In this document: in pieces, positions 22,301 to 35,400 of the stretch
How positions within the stretch are numbered: position 1 is the stretch's first letter
How the letters are laid out: each line of letters starts with the position of its first letter
DNA from: Centroberyx gerrardi
Taxonomy: Eukaryota > Chordata > Actinopteri > Beryciformes > Berycidae
Reading direction: 5' to 3'
NCBI RefSeq assembly: GCF_048128805.1
Contig: NC_136005.1
Coordinates: forward strand, 9,181,504 to 9,245,503
Length of the DNA stretch: 64,000 nt
Made by a program: the position numbers and the translations under genes
Notes under the pieces: generated by a model
Databases searched by the model: none
What the model was told of the DNA's origin: nothing
Seen by the model: the letters and a program-made list of their open reading frames with translations, nothing else

Positions 22301-25300
22301 GCGCTAATTAGTGGATTCTGGTATATAAAATCCCATGCAATCTCCTTACACAAATATTGGCAGTAGAATGGGCCGTACTGAAGAGCTCAGTGACCTTCAA
22401 CGTCATAGGAAGGCAGCAATGTTCCGACATCTTGTGGAAAGCCTTCCCAGAAGAGTGGAGGCTGTTATAGCAGCAAAGGGGGGGACAAACTACACATTAA
22501 TGCCCATGATTTTGGAATGAGATTTTGGCCATGTACTGTATATGGTATATACCCAGCTTAAGGTCACTGGACAATGTTGCTCCATATTATGGAAAATGTG
22601 CATGGTGCATGTGAGCTGATTTGTAAATAGATACATTATCAATATTCAGTGATATTTAAGTAGGTTGCCGCAAATTTATTTGAAACACTTTTATCCAGCT
22701 TTCAGAAATCTCTAATCATTACATTGTTATCACTTAATTCTGCAGCTCTACAACTCATTCCCTCTGCTGATGAGATGTTTGCCGGGGCCACACCAGACTG
22801 TCCAGCACATCTGGAATGACGTGAAGGACTTGATAAGAGCAGAGCTTAAAGAGCACAAAGACAACTGGGATCCCGCAGAGCCGAGAGACTACATCGACTG
22901 CTACCTGGCGGAGATTCAGACGGTGACTACAACATTTTTGCAATATGTTTCTTGTTTTCACATACATAGTAGATCTATCCACTGCTAAGGTATCAAACTG
23001 ACATAGCTTTTAAATTTGGCATCATTCCCAGTAGGTGGTGGTGATAGTACAAAGCTCAAATGTGCAATTTTGCACTCTTATCACTATCAGCATACTTAAA
23101 GGATAAGGCTGGTGTTTTTTAATGCATTGCTTACCGTCAACAAATCCTATGAAAATAACAAAATCAACAATGCGTTTGCTCTACTCCCGTTACTTTCTGA
23201 CTTCCCACGTACCGTTTTTAGCCGTCAACCCGGAAGTCATTGGCTCCAATTGTAAGCTAAAAACCTTGAAATACATCTCACAAAGACATAGTTTCAATTT
23301 TAAAAATCGCTAACTGTTACCACGAAAAGTCAGGCTGTTGTAGTTATTACCAAATCAAATTCAAATGGGAACAAATTCTTCATTACGCTGGGGACTATTT
23401 TCTGTGCTACGAAACTACTTTCCTGAGATCGCAAACGTCTTTACAGCCGGCTTATTAAGTTGTTTGAGGAAAAAGTCGGCTGGCCCGGTGCAGCGCAATG
23501 ATGAAATATGTTGCCCAGAGCAACGGCATGGCTCTTTGACGTGTTTTTAATCGTTTTTTTAATACAATGGAGTTCTATGGCTGCTGGGACATGGCTTCAT
23601 TGGGCACCGGCTACATGGACGAGACTTGTTGGCAAAACAAAATCATTGCTGATTTTGTTATTTTCATAGGATTTGTTGACGGTAAGCAATGCATTAAAAA
23701 ACACCAGCCTTATCCTTTAATATTTAACTTTAGTCCACTAAAGCAAAATATTAAAAGGTTTAAAAAGCTTTCCAGTAAGGATTAAAAGGTTTTTAACACT
23801 GACTTGAAAGTAAATTCAATCAACAAGGCTATCATGACCTTGGCTTGTAGTTAGTAGTTATGGGTTAATGCCAACATGTAAGTGTTCTGACTTTTTTTTT
23901 TTTTTTTACAGTTCATTCTAATGTATTTGGATATATTTTCAGAGTAAAGGGGATGCTCAGACTACTTTTGATGAGGTTAACCTGGTGATTTGTGCCTTGG
24001 ATCTGTTTGTGGCCGGCTCTGAGACCACATCCACCACCCTTCGCTGGGCCTTCCTCTACATGGCAAAGTACCCAGAGATTCAGGGTAGGATCAATGAACA
24101 GGCCAAAGAAGCTCTTTGGTCTGACTCAATGGTGTGCACAGGTGTTGACCAAACAGCAAAATTGGCAGCATTAATTTAACTGTGTAGTGTGTAAAATCAA
24201 CATTAAGCCAGTGTTTATACACGTCCAAACCCATCTAACACCCATTTTACATTTTTAGATATTTCTGAAAAGCCGTTCCATAGCCATATCTGCTCTATGA
24301 GTGGACAAACAACTCTCCAATCAACACTTGTCAACACTAAATAAAATTGCCATTGAAAAATCAACACTTTTTAAGACTGGAAAATGTGCTGGCCAGATGT
24401 CCTGAAACACTCCAGCCTTGTTTAGTAATTGTCTTTTTCTGTTCCCATTTTCTCCTGCCTGCTCCAGAGAGTTTGTGCAAGCCACTCACAAGTATTACAA
24501 GAAAAATCTCTTCTCTCCAGTTTTTTTGTTTTGTTTAAAGTTTAATTATGTTTGGACTACTGAACTATTTAGTACTGGAAATAGGTTGAAAAGCAAACTT
24601 AGATCATGTAATTCTTTTTACTCCATGCTGACTTATATGGTACATCAGTGGTAGCATGGCCATATGCCGCAAGAACTCACTCTGTGCAACAAAAATATAA
24701 CTGTTAAAAAAAAAGAAGGATTTTCTAAACTGGTTGATTGCTGCAGATCAACAGGGAGACAAATCTACTTGGCTACTTGGTACTAGCAGAAATCCAACAT
24801 GGCACTGTCCATGCAGTCCTAGAAAGTTGCTCTATAAATTGTTATGATGTAGCCAGAAAGCCTCTTGGTGAAATATGCCCTTCTTATCTGTTCCTCTCCT
24901 GCTCCATAGAAAAGGTCCAGGCTGAGATAGACAGAGTGATTGGACAATCCAGACAGCCATCCATGGCGGACCGTACCAACCTGCCCTATACTGACGCTGT
25001 CATCCATGAGGTCCAGAGGATGGGCAACATAGTTCCTCTCAGCCTGCCTCATGCCACCAACAGGGACGTCCAGCTGGGAGGATACACAATCCCAAAGGTA
25101 ATTTCTCAATGTGCCTTACTTAGCACTGTAAAAGATATAATGATGTTCAATTAAGGAGTTTTCACGTCATGTACCATATTGCTTTTTAATGAGTTTTGAT
25201 TGCAATCCAATCATCAGGGTGTTACAATAATTCCCAATTTGACCTCGGTGCTGTTCGACAAGAGCGAGTGGGAGACGCCCTTCACCTTTAACCCAGGACA

Positions 25301-27407
25301 CTTTCTAAATGAGGAGAACAAGTTTGTGAAGCGAGCTGCATTCCTCCCTTTCTCTGCTGGTAAGGAGCAACACAGTGATTCACTCATTCATTCGCCTGCT
25401 GAAACACCCTGGACAGGTTGCCAGTCCATCACAGAGTGAACACAGATAGACAGTCACACTCACACCTATGGGCAATTCAGAGTCTCCAATCTGGACTGTT
25501 GGAGGAAACCGGAGCACCCAGAGGAAACCCACATGATCAAAGGGAGAACATGCAAACTCCACACAGAAAGGACCGGGGCCAGGAAGTCAGATTTGCAGAG
25601 CTTCAAGTTAGGATTAAAGTAATAGTGATGCCACTAATTCACTATCTCCTTTTTTACCACAACGGTTGGCATAACAACCAGCTCCTCTTCCTATAAAGCC
25701 CTTTTTAGAAAATCCGACTATGATCCCTCTCCTCTTAATAATTACAAACCTATTTCTAAGCTTCCTTTCATCTACAGAATACTGGAGAAAATAGTAGCTG
25801 AGCAACTTCTTTGATAAATTTCAATCTGGTTTCCATCAAAAACGCAGTACTGAGACTGCCCTGCTTAGACTTACTAATGACATCCTTATGTGTGCTTGCG
25901 GTGATTACTCCAACTTAGTGCTTCTCAACTTAATCGCTGTTTTCAACACCACTGATCATGCCATCTTTATTGATAGGCTTAGCAAATAGGTTGGTATTTC
26001 AGCCACTGCTCTGAATGGTTCTCCTCCTACCTGTCTAACAGATATTTCATGGTTTCCATTAGCACTTCCACGTCCTCATCTGCTCCTCTACTGTGTGGGG
26101 TTCCCCAGGGTTCTATCCTTGGACCTATTCTGTTCTCACTATATCTCACTATGCTTCCTTTGGGTCAGATAGTCAAGTTCAATAGTTTTGGTTGTATCTC
26201 AAATCAAATATTATGCTGATGATACTCAACTGTACTTATCTGTTAAGACCAATAATTTGAGTAATCTAATCACCCTCCATGACTGTTTGGGTGCTATTAA
26301 GGACTGGATCGCTTAGCTAGTGAAGTTCAACATCATATTAGCCTTCTAGCTCCTACCATTAAGGCCTCCGCTAAATATCTGGGCGTTATGTTTGACCAGC
26401 ACAAATTAATTTGAGCAACATATCAACAAGCTGGTTCAATCCCGTTTTCTCCAACTAAGATATATTGTAAAAATTAGATCAGTGCTATCTGTCAAAGATC
26501 TGGAACGCCTAATACATGTTTTCATTTTCTCACATTTAAATTACTGCAATGCCCTATTCTCTTGCCTTAGCCAGGCAGCCTTGGCTTGGCTACAACTGGT
26601 CCAGAATGCGGCAGCCAGGTTATTAAATAGGACTAACCATATGGCTCATATAACTCCAATTCTCGCCTCACTGCAGTGGCTGCCCGTCAAGTAAATTTAA
26701 TTCTAGGATTTTTTTTAGGGTGCCCCTGTGGCTCAACTGGTAGAGTGCATATCAGTAAGTGACAGTTCTAATCGCACCAGCACATGTTTAAATCTGGCCT
26801 GTGCCCTTTGCTGCATGTCATCTGTCTTTCTTGTCAATCTGTACTGCTTCACTGTCAAAACACCAAAAAACAATTATTATAATCACTTACAAGACCTTGA
26901 ATGGCCTGCCCCCTTATATTTGTGAACTGCTGACTCTGTATAGGCCTGCAAGGTCATTTAGGTCTTCTAATCAAAGCCTACTAGTCATCCCCCAGGGAGC
27001 TGTTTTGTTACCATGTGTCCTTTTGTCTTTCATGTCGTCTTTCTTTTTATTCTCTCTTTGTGAAGTGCTTTGTAAAAAAAAAAAATTCGCTATATAATTA
27101 ACTTTTACTTACTTTGGAGATCATGGTTGTCATTGATCCATGTGATTGCTTAGTAGAAATCACCCATTGTCAAATAAACATTCAGTTTTTGTCTTCCATA
27201 ATTTGAGGATGTTTTTCTGTCCCAGGTAAACGAGTGTGTCTCGGGGAGAACCTGGCCAGGATGGAGCTTTTCCTCTTCTTCACCTCCTTCATGCAGCGGT
27301 TCACCTTCTCCATGCCTGCTGGTGTGAAGCCTTCACTTGACTACCGCTTTGGGATCACTCTGGCACCGGCTCACTATGAAATCTGTGCTATCCTGCGTCA
27401 GGAGTAA
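19375..27407 (+). CDS. cytochrome P450 family 2 (CYP2J-like), U2, intact and most divergent
   Basis: Exons 19375-19581, 19838-20000, 21872-22021, 22101-22261, 22746-22922, 23943-24084, 24910-25097, 25218-25359, 27226-27407; 503 aa with every P450 landmark of U1 (AGSETT, EVQR, FSAGKRVCLG). Differences from U1: D66N, K118E, M119I, M120S, R123L, I246V, N306D, S384N, I387V, V394I, G407V. Four of them fall in residues 118-123, the end of exon 2, within substrate recognition site 1 of CYP2 enzymes. The same short tract is diverged in the first 40 bases of intron 2, suggesting conversion from a more distant paralog. Asp306 is the CYP2J-like residue. Of the intact copies this is the best candidate for a different substrate range. 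It is a B-type unit that kept exons 1 and 2. Confidence 0.97.
20221..20670. repeat. degenerate tandem duplication and (CTGA)7, U2 intron 2
   Basis: Same structure as in U1. The microsatellite (20643-20670) has seven repeats, the longest in the array. Confidence 0.65.
20979..21219. mobile_element. GC-rich hAT MITE private to U2
   Basis: A 241-bp element with inverted ends CAGAGCATGTGAGCGGAGCG, flanked by perfect CTTGGCAC duplications (20971-20978 and 21220-21227). The interior is built of CGCTC-type motifs and is far richer in G+C than its surroundings. Other units have a single uninterrupted CTTGGCAC, so this insertion postdates the duplication that made U2. Confidence 0.93.
22276..22538 (+). 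mobile_element. internally deleted Tc1-like transposon, U2 intron 4
   Basis: Orthologous to the U1 copy but shortened by about 26 bp at its right inverted repeat. The empty TTAA target of the U1/U3 MITE follows at 22558-22561. Confidence 0.85.
23096..23720. mobile_element. TTAA-flanked MITE, U2 intron 5
   Basis: Same element and site as in U1 intron 5. About 120 bp of host intron just before it is deleted in U2. Confidence 0.85.
25376..27113 (+). mobile_element. dead LINE block, U2 intron 8
   Basis: L2-like tail plus truncated LINE as in U1. A private deletion of about 50 bp removes the stretch after the YADDTQLY motif and its WMSDKPEV segment. Confidence 0.8.
26718..26872 (+). mobile_element. 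nested tRNA-derived SINE, U2
   Basis: Same SINE at the same LINE position as in U1, so the nested insertion is shared by descent. Confidence 0.85.
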
Positions 27408-27820
27408 CTCTCTCCAATGGAAAAGCCCTTCAAAAACCAACAACTATCTTTTTTTTTTTGTAGTCAGCAATCTGCCGATATTGCCCTTTCATTAAAGGTC
27501 AGATGTCAGCCAGTCATGTGATCAACTGCCAATCAATTTTCTTTGAACATTTGATTTATTCATTTAGTTGCTCAATAATGACTTTTGTATAGTATTTCTT
27601 CATTTAAATGTAGTAGGCTAAGGTATCCCAGAGATTCCCTACCATTTAATTGGTGTTGTGGGTCACCCTGCCCCTTCTGCCAGCACAGAAATATCAACAA
27701 AGGACTTGAAGGATGACACCAATTTCTGTAGTCAAGTGCAAGGAGTGAAAGACTTATTTTAAGACAATGTGATTCTTATGTGGGCTTTCTTATTGGCAAG
27801 TCTTACATACCTCATTTTTT

Positions 27821-27826
27821 AATAAA
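27821..27826 (+). terminator. candidate poly(A) signal, U2
   Basis: AATAAA 414 bp after the stop codon, in the repeat-derived part of the 3' flank. Confidence 0.45.
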
Positions 27827-27858
27827 ATCTCAAGTTTTGCATCTGTTTTTGCTTGTTA

Positions 27859-29269
27859 CAGTTTTTCACAATTGTTTACACACTAAAACTGGAACTTCGG
27901 ACACAATCACTAAAACCTGAAACTCATGTATCAAATCCCTAAACCAAGTCTGCAAACCTACAAGCACATTTTCAGCTTTTCACTCAGTTTGCAATTCTCT
28001 ATCACACTTTTTGCAAAACACTACACACAGTAATGTGTAGTTTTCTCTCATTCTCTACATTAGGCACAACATTGAAAAACTAAAATCACGTGTTCATTTG
28101 GAAGCACTGCCATCCCAAATGCCTAAATTCATTTACCAATTGGCAACATCCACTCATCACACATATAAACACTAATATCTGAATTGTTCACTCAGAAATC
28201 AGAACTTTAGCTCTATAAAAAAGGCCACAGGTGAGCTCTCTTGTTTTTGAGAACAATGTTGCAGTGAGAGCTAGAGGAAGAGGAGTGACAGTAAGAGGAG
28301 GAAGAGGAGGACGAGGACAAAGAAGAGCAAGGAGAACAGTTATCTCAGATGAGATCCGGGTCACTTTGGTTCACCATGTGGTCCACATGGGTTGAGCATG
28401 AGGGAGGCTGGGCAGAGAGTCCAGTCCAACCTGAGCTTCACTGCTGCTTCCATCATCCAGATATTTAGAAATGAGAACAGGCAAGTAGCCTAATCTCTAC
28501 ACCATGTTACTGTTCTTTATACTGTAGTATACTGTAGTAGTAGCAGTAGTAGTAGTAGTAGTCCTACACATCAGTAGGCCTGTGCTACTCAGTGATGGTT
28601 GGCCAATGTTACAGTAATGTGTCATTTCATATTGAAAAATAGAATTATTCTTGTACCCTAACCAATCACATCATGTTTTTAGACCTTCTACAGAACTGAT
28701 CAGACGACAAGCCTTGGCTTGTGATGTAGACGAGGTGCTGTCCGACCCAAACAGGAGGCAGGATGCAGCCTCATTTGTTTTTCAATCTTTTTTCAAATTT
28801 TTTTAACAGAAGTTTTTTTTGTTTTTATCCTACTGCACTTCACATATCCAACACATTCAAGTGTTGAAATAAAGTATTTGTGATTGAAATAAAGTATTTG
28901 TGTGTTACTACAGTATATTACTGTATACTGTAACAGTCTTTTACAACAGGCTACTGTGCATGAGTGTACCTCTGAACTTGCAAAAGGCATAAGCCTACTG
29001 ATGAGATATTCATAGTAGTGTTTTCTGTTGAGCACATCAGTGTGTAGTCGGTTGTTAGAAAGATGTATTAATTTGATGGCTGTGTGTGTCATTTTATTGC
29101 ACAATAACATTTTGAAAAGAGATAAAATGGTTTTGAATGAAGTGTTTCATTTAGCCAGTGATTTGTGGAGTTTTGCATTTTGTGCTAGTGGTTTTGTCTT
29201 TTGTGTTTAGAGTTTTGAGAAAATGAGCCCTAGTTTCAGAAAATGTGTGTAAGCAATTGTGAAAAACTG
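27859..29269 (+). mobile_element. non-autonomous Tc1/IS630-like element between U2 and U3
   Basis: As the U1-U2 copy. It carries the B-type variants: a short T run before AACAGAAG near 28800, and the extra TTTTGTGTTTAGAG near 29200. Confidence 0.8.
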
Positions 29270-29338
29270 TAAGTTAGCTATCATAGTTGCCTTATAACAG
29301 GGCAACTGATTAACAATGTTTGATTTGCACAAACAAAG

Positions 29339-29350
29339 AGGTCAAAGTCA
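29339..29350 (+). promoter_or_regulatory. HNF4-like DR1 motif, U3 promoter
   Basis: AGGTCAAAGTCA, 141 bp before the start codon; flanks as in U2. Confidence 0.4.
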
Positions 29351-29490
29351 AGGAAAAGTAGCATTTGATTGGCAGATACCCATAGGCCTTTGTGGTGTGC
29401 CAAAGAGCAACAACATCAGACTTCCCTTTGTCACACAGCAGGAAGGAAAAACAGTTTTCATCCAAAAGGGCCGAAGCCATTGTTTGCAAA

Positions 29491-32400
29491 ATGGATTCAG
29501 TCTCTTCTGTATTTGGATCCTCTGTTCATTGGGTGGATGCTCAGAGTCTGCTCCTCTTCACTGTGGTCTTCTTCCTCATAGCAGATTATATCAAGAACCG
29601 CCGGCCAAGCAGCTTCCCTCCTGGACCCTGGGCATTACCTTTTGTGGGGAACATATTTACTGTGGACTTTAACAGGACCCACGAGGATCTGATTCAGGTA
29701 TGAACAGAGGTTACATGTCAAATGTTAAAATTGTGTCACCATTGTTAATTGATAGGGTACATATTTTTGTCATTAAACTATCCGATTCTTATTACACGTG
29801 TTAACCAAGATCTTCAGCTGCATGTTTTTTATTCCATCTCTTCATACTCTTTTTCCTGGCTGTACCCCATCTAGGCCTGTAGCTACCTTTACCATCAAAC
29901 ATCTTGAATATGTGGGAGCTATACTATTCCTCCTCTCTCACACCTCTTTACAGTTAGCAGAGAGATATGGAGATGTGTACAGCCTGAGAATGGGTCAGAC
30001 GTGGATGGTGGTGTTGAATGGGTTCCAGATCCTGAAAGAGGCTCTGGTGGTCCAGGGAGACAGCCTGGCAGACCGCCCAATACTTCCTCTCCAGGAGAAG
30101 ATGATGCTTAGTCGAGGTGAGAGGACTTGTAATGCTGAGAAAATGTCCTCCCATGTGGGTAATATTAATGTAAGGAATATGTGTCTTTACACACAGTGGT
30201 ACTGATTGTGAAGAATTATTAATTGTTGTTGGGTGATAAGATAAATATTCCTACAATATCAAACAAGCACAGATCCTGTACAGACCCACGGCACGTGTTC
30301 AATTCAATTCAATGCACTGAAATATTACGACACGGTTATCGGTTAAATAATTCCACGAACGTCACTTAGATACCACAGGTGATAACGTTACGTAACGTTA
30401 AAGTTTATAGGGCAACGGAAGACGTGGATGTAGGTAAATTAACGGCAGAGAGTAGGGCTCGGTGTGTGTGGGAGCAATGCTCGGCTAGCGCAACACATTT
30501 ATCGGTTAAATTACTTATTCCACCAGCGTCACATACCACAGGTAATAACGTTACCTATCGTTATGGTTTGCAGGACAGCAGAAGATGTGGATATCTGTAA
30601 ATTGACGGCAAAGAGTGTGGCTCTGTGTGAGATCCAATATGGCATTATCAGTGTATGGGAGTCAATGTGGCATTTAGCCCATAGGCAAGAGGCCATCTCT
30701 TAGTCAAAGATGCCCTCTAGAGGCCATCTCACAAAGTGACATCTCACTAAGCGTTACCTGACTGACTGACTGACTGACTGACCTGAATTTTCCTCGTGAT
30801 GCCCTCGGCTGCGGCGTAAGAAAAATCAGTCTCATATCAGTCTCATAAAGTTAACTTGGAATATCAACTAATAATTGAATAATTATTATTGAAATTTCAA
30901 TATTAATAGTTCATCTACAATGCACACAGAGGCTAATCTTGTGTATCGACAGTTCTCCACACAGTATTTTGTGACTGTTGTGGTTAATAATACCGTATCC
31001 ATAGGAAAGCATTGATGAATGAATATACTGTTTATTACATTGCTCTGTCTCCCAGTCAATGTGACAGTTGACACAATGTGCGGTTGTTTTCACTTTCAAG
31101 AAGGTTAAAAACTTGCCTTTGCTAATGTAAATTTTTCTGACTTGGCACTTGGAAGTGTGGAGAACAGACAACCATTCTTTAACCTTTGGGAAATATCTGT
31201 ATTTATGTGTTGTGTGCACGCATCTTTGTCTTCCTATTTTCATTTGAACCTGTTGTTTAAGATATATCTATGTCATCTTTAAGATAAGCACACTTTTGTT
31301 TTCAAATAGTTTTCAATAGCGCCTTAAAACTTATTGATGAATGTTTACATTAGTCATGTACACTGAATATACCAAATGCTAGGGACATCTTCCTGATATT
31401 TAGTTGCAGCCCCTTTTGCACAATTCACATCTCAGTTGTCTCAGAGCTTAAAAATCCTTCTCTAACTCGTCTACCTCTCTTTATCTATATCTCCTCCTTT
31501 GTGATTGGTATAGATTTAATAAGAGAAATCAATAAGGGGCAATGGCTTTCACCTGGATTCACCTCATCAGTATAGAGCATGAAAAGAGCCCTAACATCAC
31601 TAATATTGTCCCTAATATTTTGTTTGGTGTATAGCAACAACAGATATGGATAGATTTAATAACCTAGTAATAGATTGAAAATTTGTCCAATGAATTTGAT
31701 TCCTATTAGGATTAGGCTTAGGTTTTCAGGTTCTTTTTCTACTGTTGACAAGTTTGTTCAGCCCCTGAATATTTCCCCTCAGGTGTAGTTTTCACTAACG
31801 GCCATATGTGGAAGCAGCAGAGGCGTTTTGCACTTTCTACCCTCAAATACTTCGGAGTTGGCAAGAAGTCCCTGGAACCTGCCATCTTGGATGAATTCAC
31901 ATATTGTGCTAAAGACATTGCTGACCATAAAGGTAAATAGCGAATGCATAGTGAGACATTTGGAATGAATAGATACATCATTTACATATAATTGTCTGTT
32001 TAACTGTGCAGGTAAGCCGTTTAATCCACACTTAATCATCAACAATGCTGTCTCCAACATCATCTGCTCCCTGGTTTTTGGTCATCGCTTTGAGTACGCG
32101 GATGAGAGGTTCAGGAAACTGATAAGGAAGTTTGACACTGCTCTCCAGATTGAAGGCTCCATTTGGGCACAGGTAAGTAATATATACACTATGGCAAAAA
32201 GTATACAGACAGCGCTAATTAGTGGATTCTGGTATATAAAATCCCATGCAATCTCCTTACACAAATATTGGCAGTAGAATGGGCCGTACTGAAGAGCTCA
32301 GTGACCTTCAACGTCATAGGAAGGCAGCAATGTTCCGACATCTTGTGGAAAGCCTTCCCAGAAGAGTGGAGGCTGTTATAGCAGCAAAGGGGGGGACAAA

Positions 32401-35400
32401 CTACACATTAATGCCCATGATTTTGGAATGAGATGTTCGATGAGCAAGTGTCCACATACTTTTGGCCATGTACTGTATATGGTATACCCAGTTTAAAGTC
32501 GAGATGAAACGGCATTTCGAGAGTATCTAACTTCCGTATCGTGACGTATTTCCGAGTGAAACAGGAAAGACAGGCGGGACATAACGTTGGGAGGAATTTG
32601 ATTTGAACGTTGAAAAGTGGGTGTGCTGTTGCTAGCTAGCTAACTAATGAATCTTAGCCTCTTAGCTCTGTGCGCTAAAAGTTGAAGATTGATTGATGGG
32701 TGGATGTCATGATATTATTGGTTGAAATTAGTTACGGGCATGCTTACGTAAGCACACGGCATATTTTGTTTTACAGGAAGAAAACATGATTGAATTTTGA
32801 TATAAGAATACAATGAAATTGATTTTTGGTATTTTTTTTGGCATATATTGTTAAATAGGTGCACAGTATGACCGGGGATGTGATCTAAAAGGGTTAAAAA
32901 GGCATTTTTCATTTCATCTCGTCTTTAAGGTCACTGGACAATGTTGCTCCATATTATGGAAAATGTGCATGGTGCATGTGAGCTGATTTGTAAATGGATA
33001 CATTATCAATATTCAGTGATATTTAAGTAGGTTGCCGCAAATTTATTAGAAACACTTTTATCCAGCTTTCAGAAATCTCTAATCATTACATTGTTATCAC
33101 TCAATTCTGCAGCTCTACAACTCATTCCCTCTGCTGATGAGATGTTTGCCGGGGCCACACCAGACTATCCAGCACATCTGGAATGACGTGAAGGACTTGA
33201 TAAGAGCAGAGCTTAAAGAGCACAAAGACAACTGGGATCCCGCAGAGCCGAGAGACTACATCGACTGCTACCTGGCGGAGATTCAGACGGTGACTAGCAA
33301 TAGAAAGCTTCAATTACACTATCTGAATGTAAAATTAAACTTTATATACAGCATAAGTAAAAAGTAAATTCGGAAAGCTTGTGATACATTGCTTAAGATG
33401 ATATGAAAAAAACAAAACATTTTTGCAATATGTTTCTTGTTTTCACATACATAGTAGACCTATCCATTGCTAAGGTATCAAACTGACATAGCTTTTACAT
33501 TTGGCATCATTCCCAGTAGGTGGTGGTGATAGTCCAAAGCTCAAATGTGCAATTTTGCACTCTTATCACTATCAGCATACTTAAAGGATAAGGCTGGTGT
33601 TTTTTAATGCATTGCTTACCGTCAACAAATCCTATGAAAATAACAAAATCAACAATGCGTTTGCTCTACTCCCGTTACTTTCTGACTTCCCACGTACCGT
33701 TTTTAGCCGTCAACCCGGATGTCATTGGCTCCAATTGTAAGCTAAAAACCTTGAAATACAGCTCACAAAGACAGTTTCAATTTTAAAAATCGCTAACTGT
33801 TACCACGAAAAGTCAGGCTGTTGTAGTTATTACCAAATCAAATGGGAACAAATTCTTCATTACGCCGGGGATTATTTTCGGTGCTACGGAACTACTTTCC
33901 TGAGATCGCAAACGTCTTTACAGCCGGCTTATTAAGTTGTTTGAGGAAAAAGTCGGCTGGCCCGGTGCAGCGCGATGATGAAATATGTTGCCCAGAGCAA
34001 CGGCATGGCTCTTTGACGTGTTTTTAACCATTTTTTTAATACAATGGAGTTCTATGGCTGCTGGGACATGGCTTCATTGGGCACCGGCTACATGGACGAG
34101 ACTTGTTGGCAAAACAAAATCATTGCTGATTTTGTTATTTTCATAGGATTTGTTGACGGTAAGCAATGCATTAAAAAACACCAGCCTTATCCTTTAATAT
34201 TTAACTTTAGTCCACTAAAGCAAAATATTAAAAGGTTTAAAAAGCTTTCCAGTAAGGATTAAAAGGTTTTTAACACTGACTTGAAAGTAAATTCAATCAA
34301 CAAGGCTATCATGACCTTGGCTTGAAAATAGTTTTGGATTAATGCCAACATGTAAGTGTTCTGACTTTTTTTTTTTTTTTTTTACAGTTCATTCTAATGT
34401 ATTTGGATATATTTTCAGAGTAAAGGGGATGCTCAGACTACTTTTGATGAGGTTAACCTGGTGATTTGTGCCTTGAATCTGTTTGTGGCCGGCTCTGAGA
34501 CCACATCCACCACCCTTCGCTGGGCCTTCCTCTACATGGCAAAGTACCCAGAGATTCAGGGTAGGATCACTGAACAGGCCACATAAGCTCTTTGGTCTGA
34601 CTCAATGGTGTGCACAGGTGTTGACCAAACAGCAAAATTGGCAGCATTAATTAACTGTGTAGTGTGTAAAATCAACATTAAGCCAGTGTTTATGCAAGTC
34701 CAAACCCATCTAACACCCATTTTACATTTTTAGATATTTCTGAAAAGCCATTCCATAGCCATATCTGCTCTATGAGTGGACAAACAACTCTCCAATCAAC
34801 ACTTGTCAACACTAAATAAAATTGCCATTGAAAAAAATCAACACTTTTTAAGACTGGAAAATGTGCTGGCCAGATGTCCTGAAACACTCCAGCCTTGTTT
34901 AGTAATTGTCATTTTCTGTTCCCATTTTCTCCTGCCTGCTCCAGAGAGTTTGTGCAAGCCACTCACAAGTATTTCAAGGAAAATCTCTTCTCTCCAGTTT
35001 TTTTGTTTTGTTTAAAGTTTAATTATGTTTGGACTACTGAACTATTTAGTACTGGGAATAGGTTGAAAAGCAAACTTAGATCATGTAATTCTTTTTACTC
35101 CATGCTGACTTATATGGTACATCAGTGGTAGCATGGCCATATGCCGCAAGAACTCACTCTGTGCAACAAAAATATAACTGTTAAAAAAAAAGAAGGATTT
35201 TCTAAACTGGTTGATTGCTGCAGATCAACGGGGAGACAAATCTACTTGGCTACTTGGTACTAGCAGAAATCCAACATGGCACTGTCCATGCAGTCCTAGA
35301 AAGTTGCTCTATAAATTGTTATGATGTAGCCAGAAAGCCTCTTGGTGAAATAAGCCCTTCTTATCTGTTCCTCTCCTGCTCCATAGAAAAGGTCCAGGCT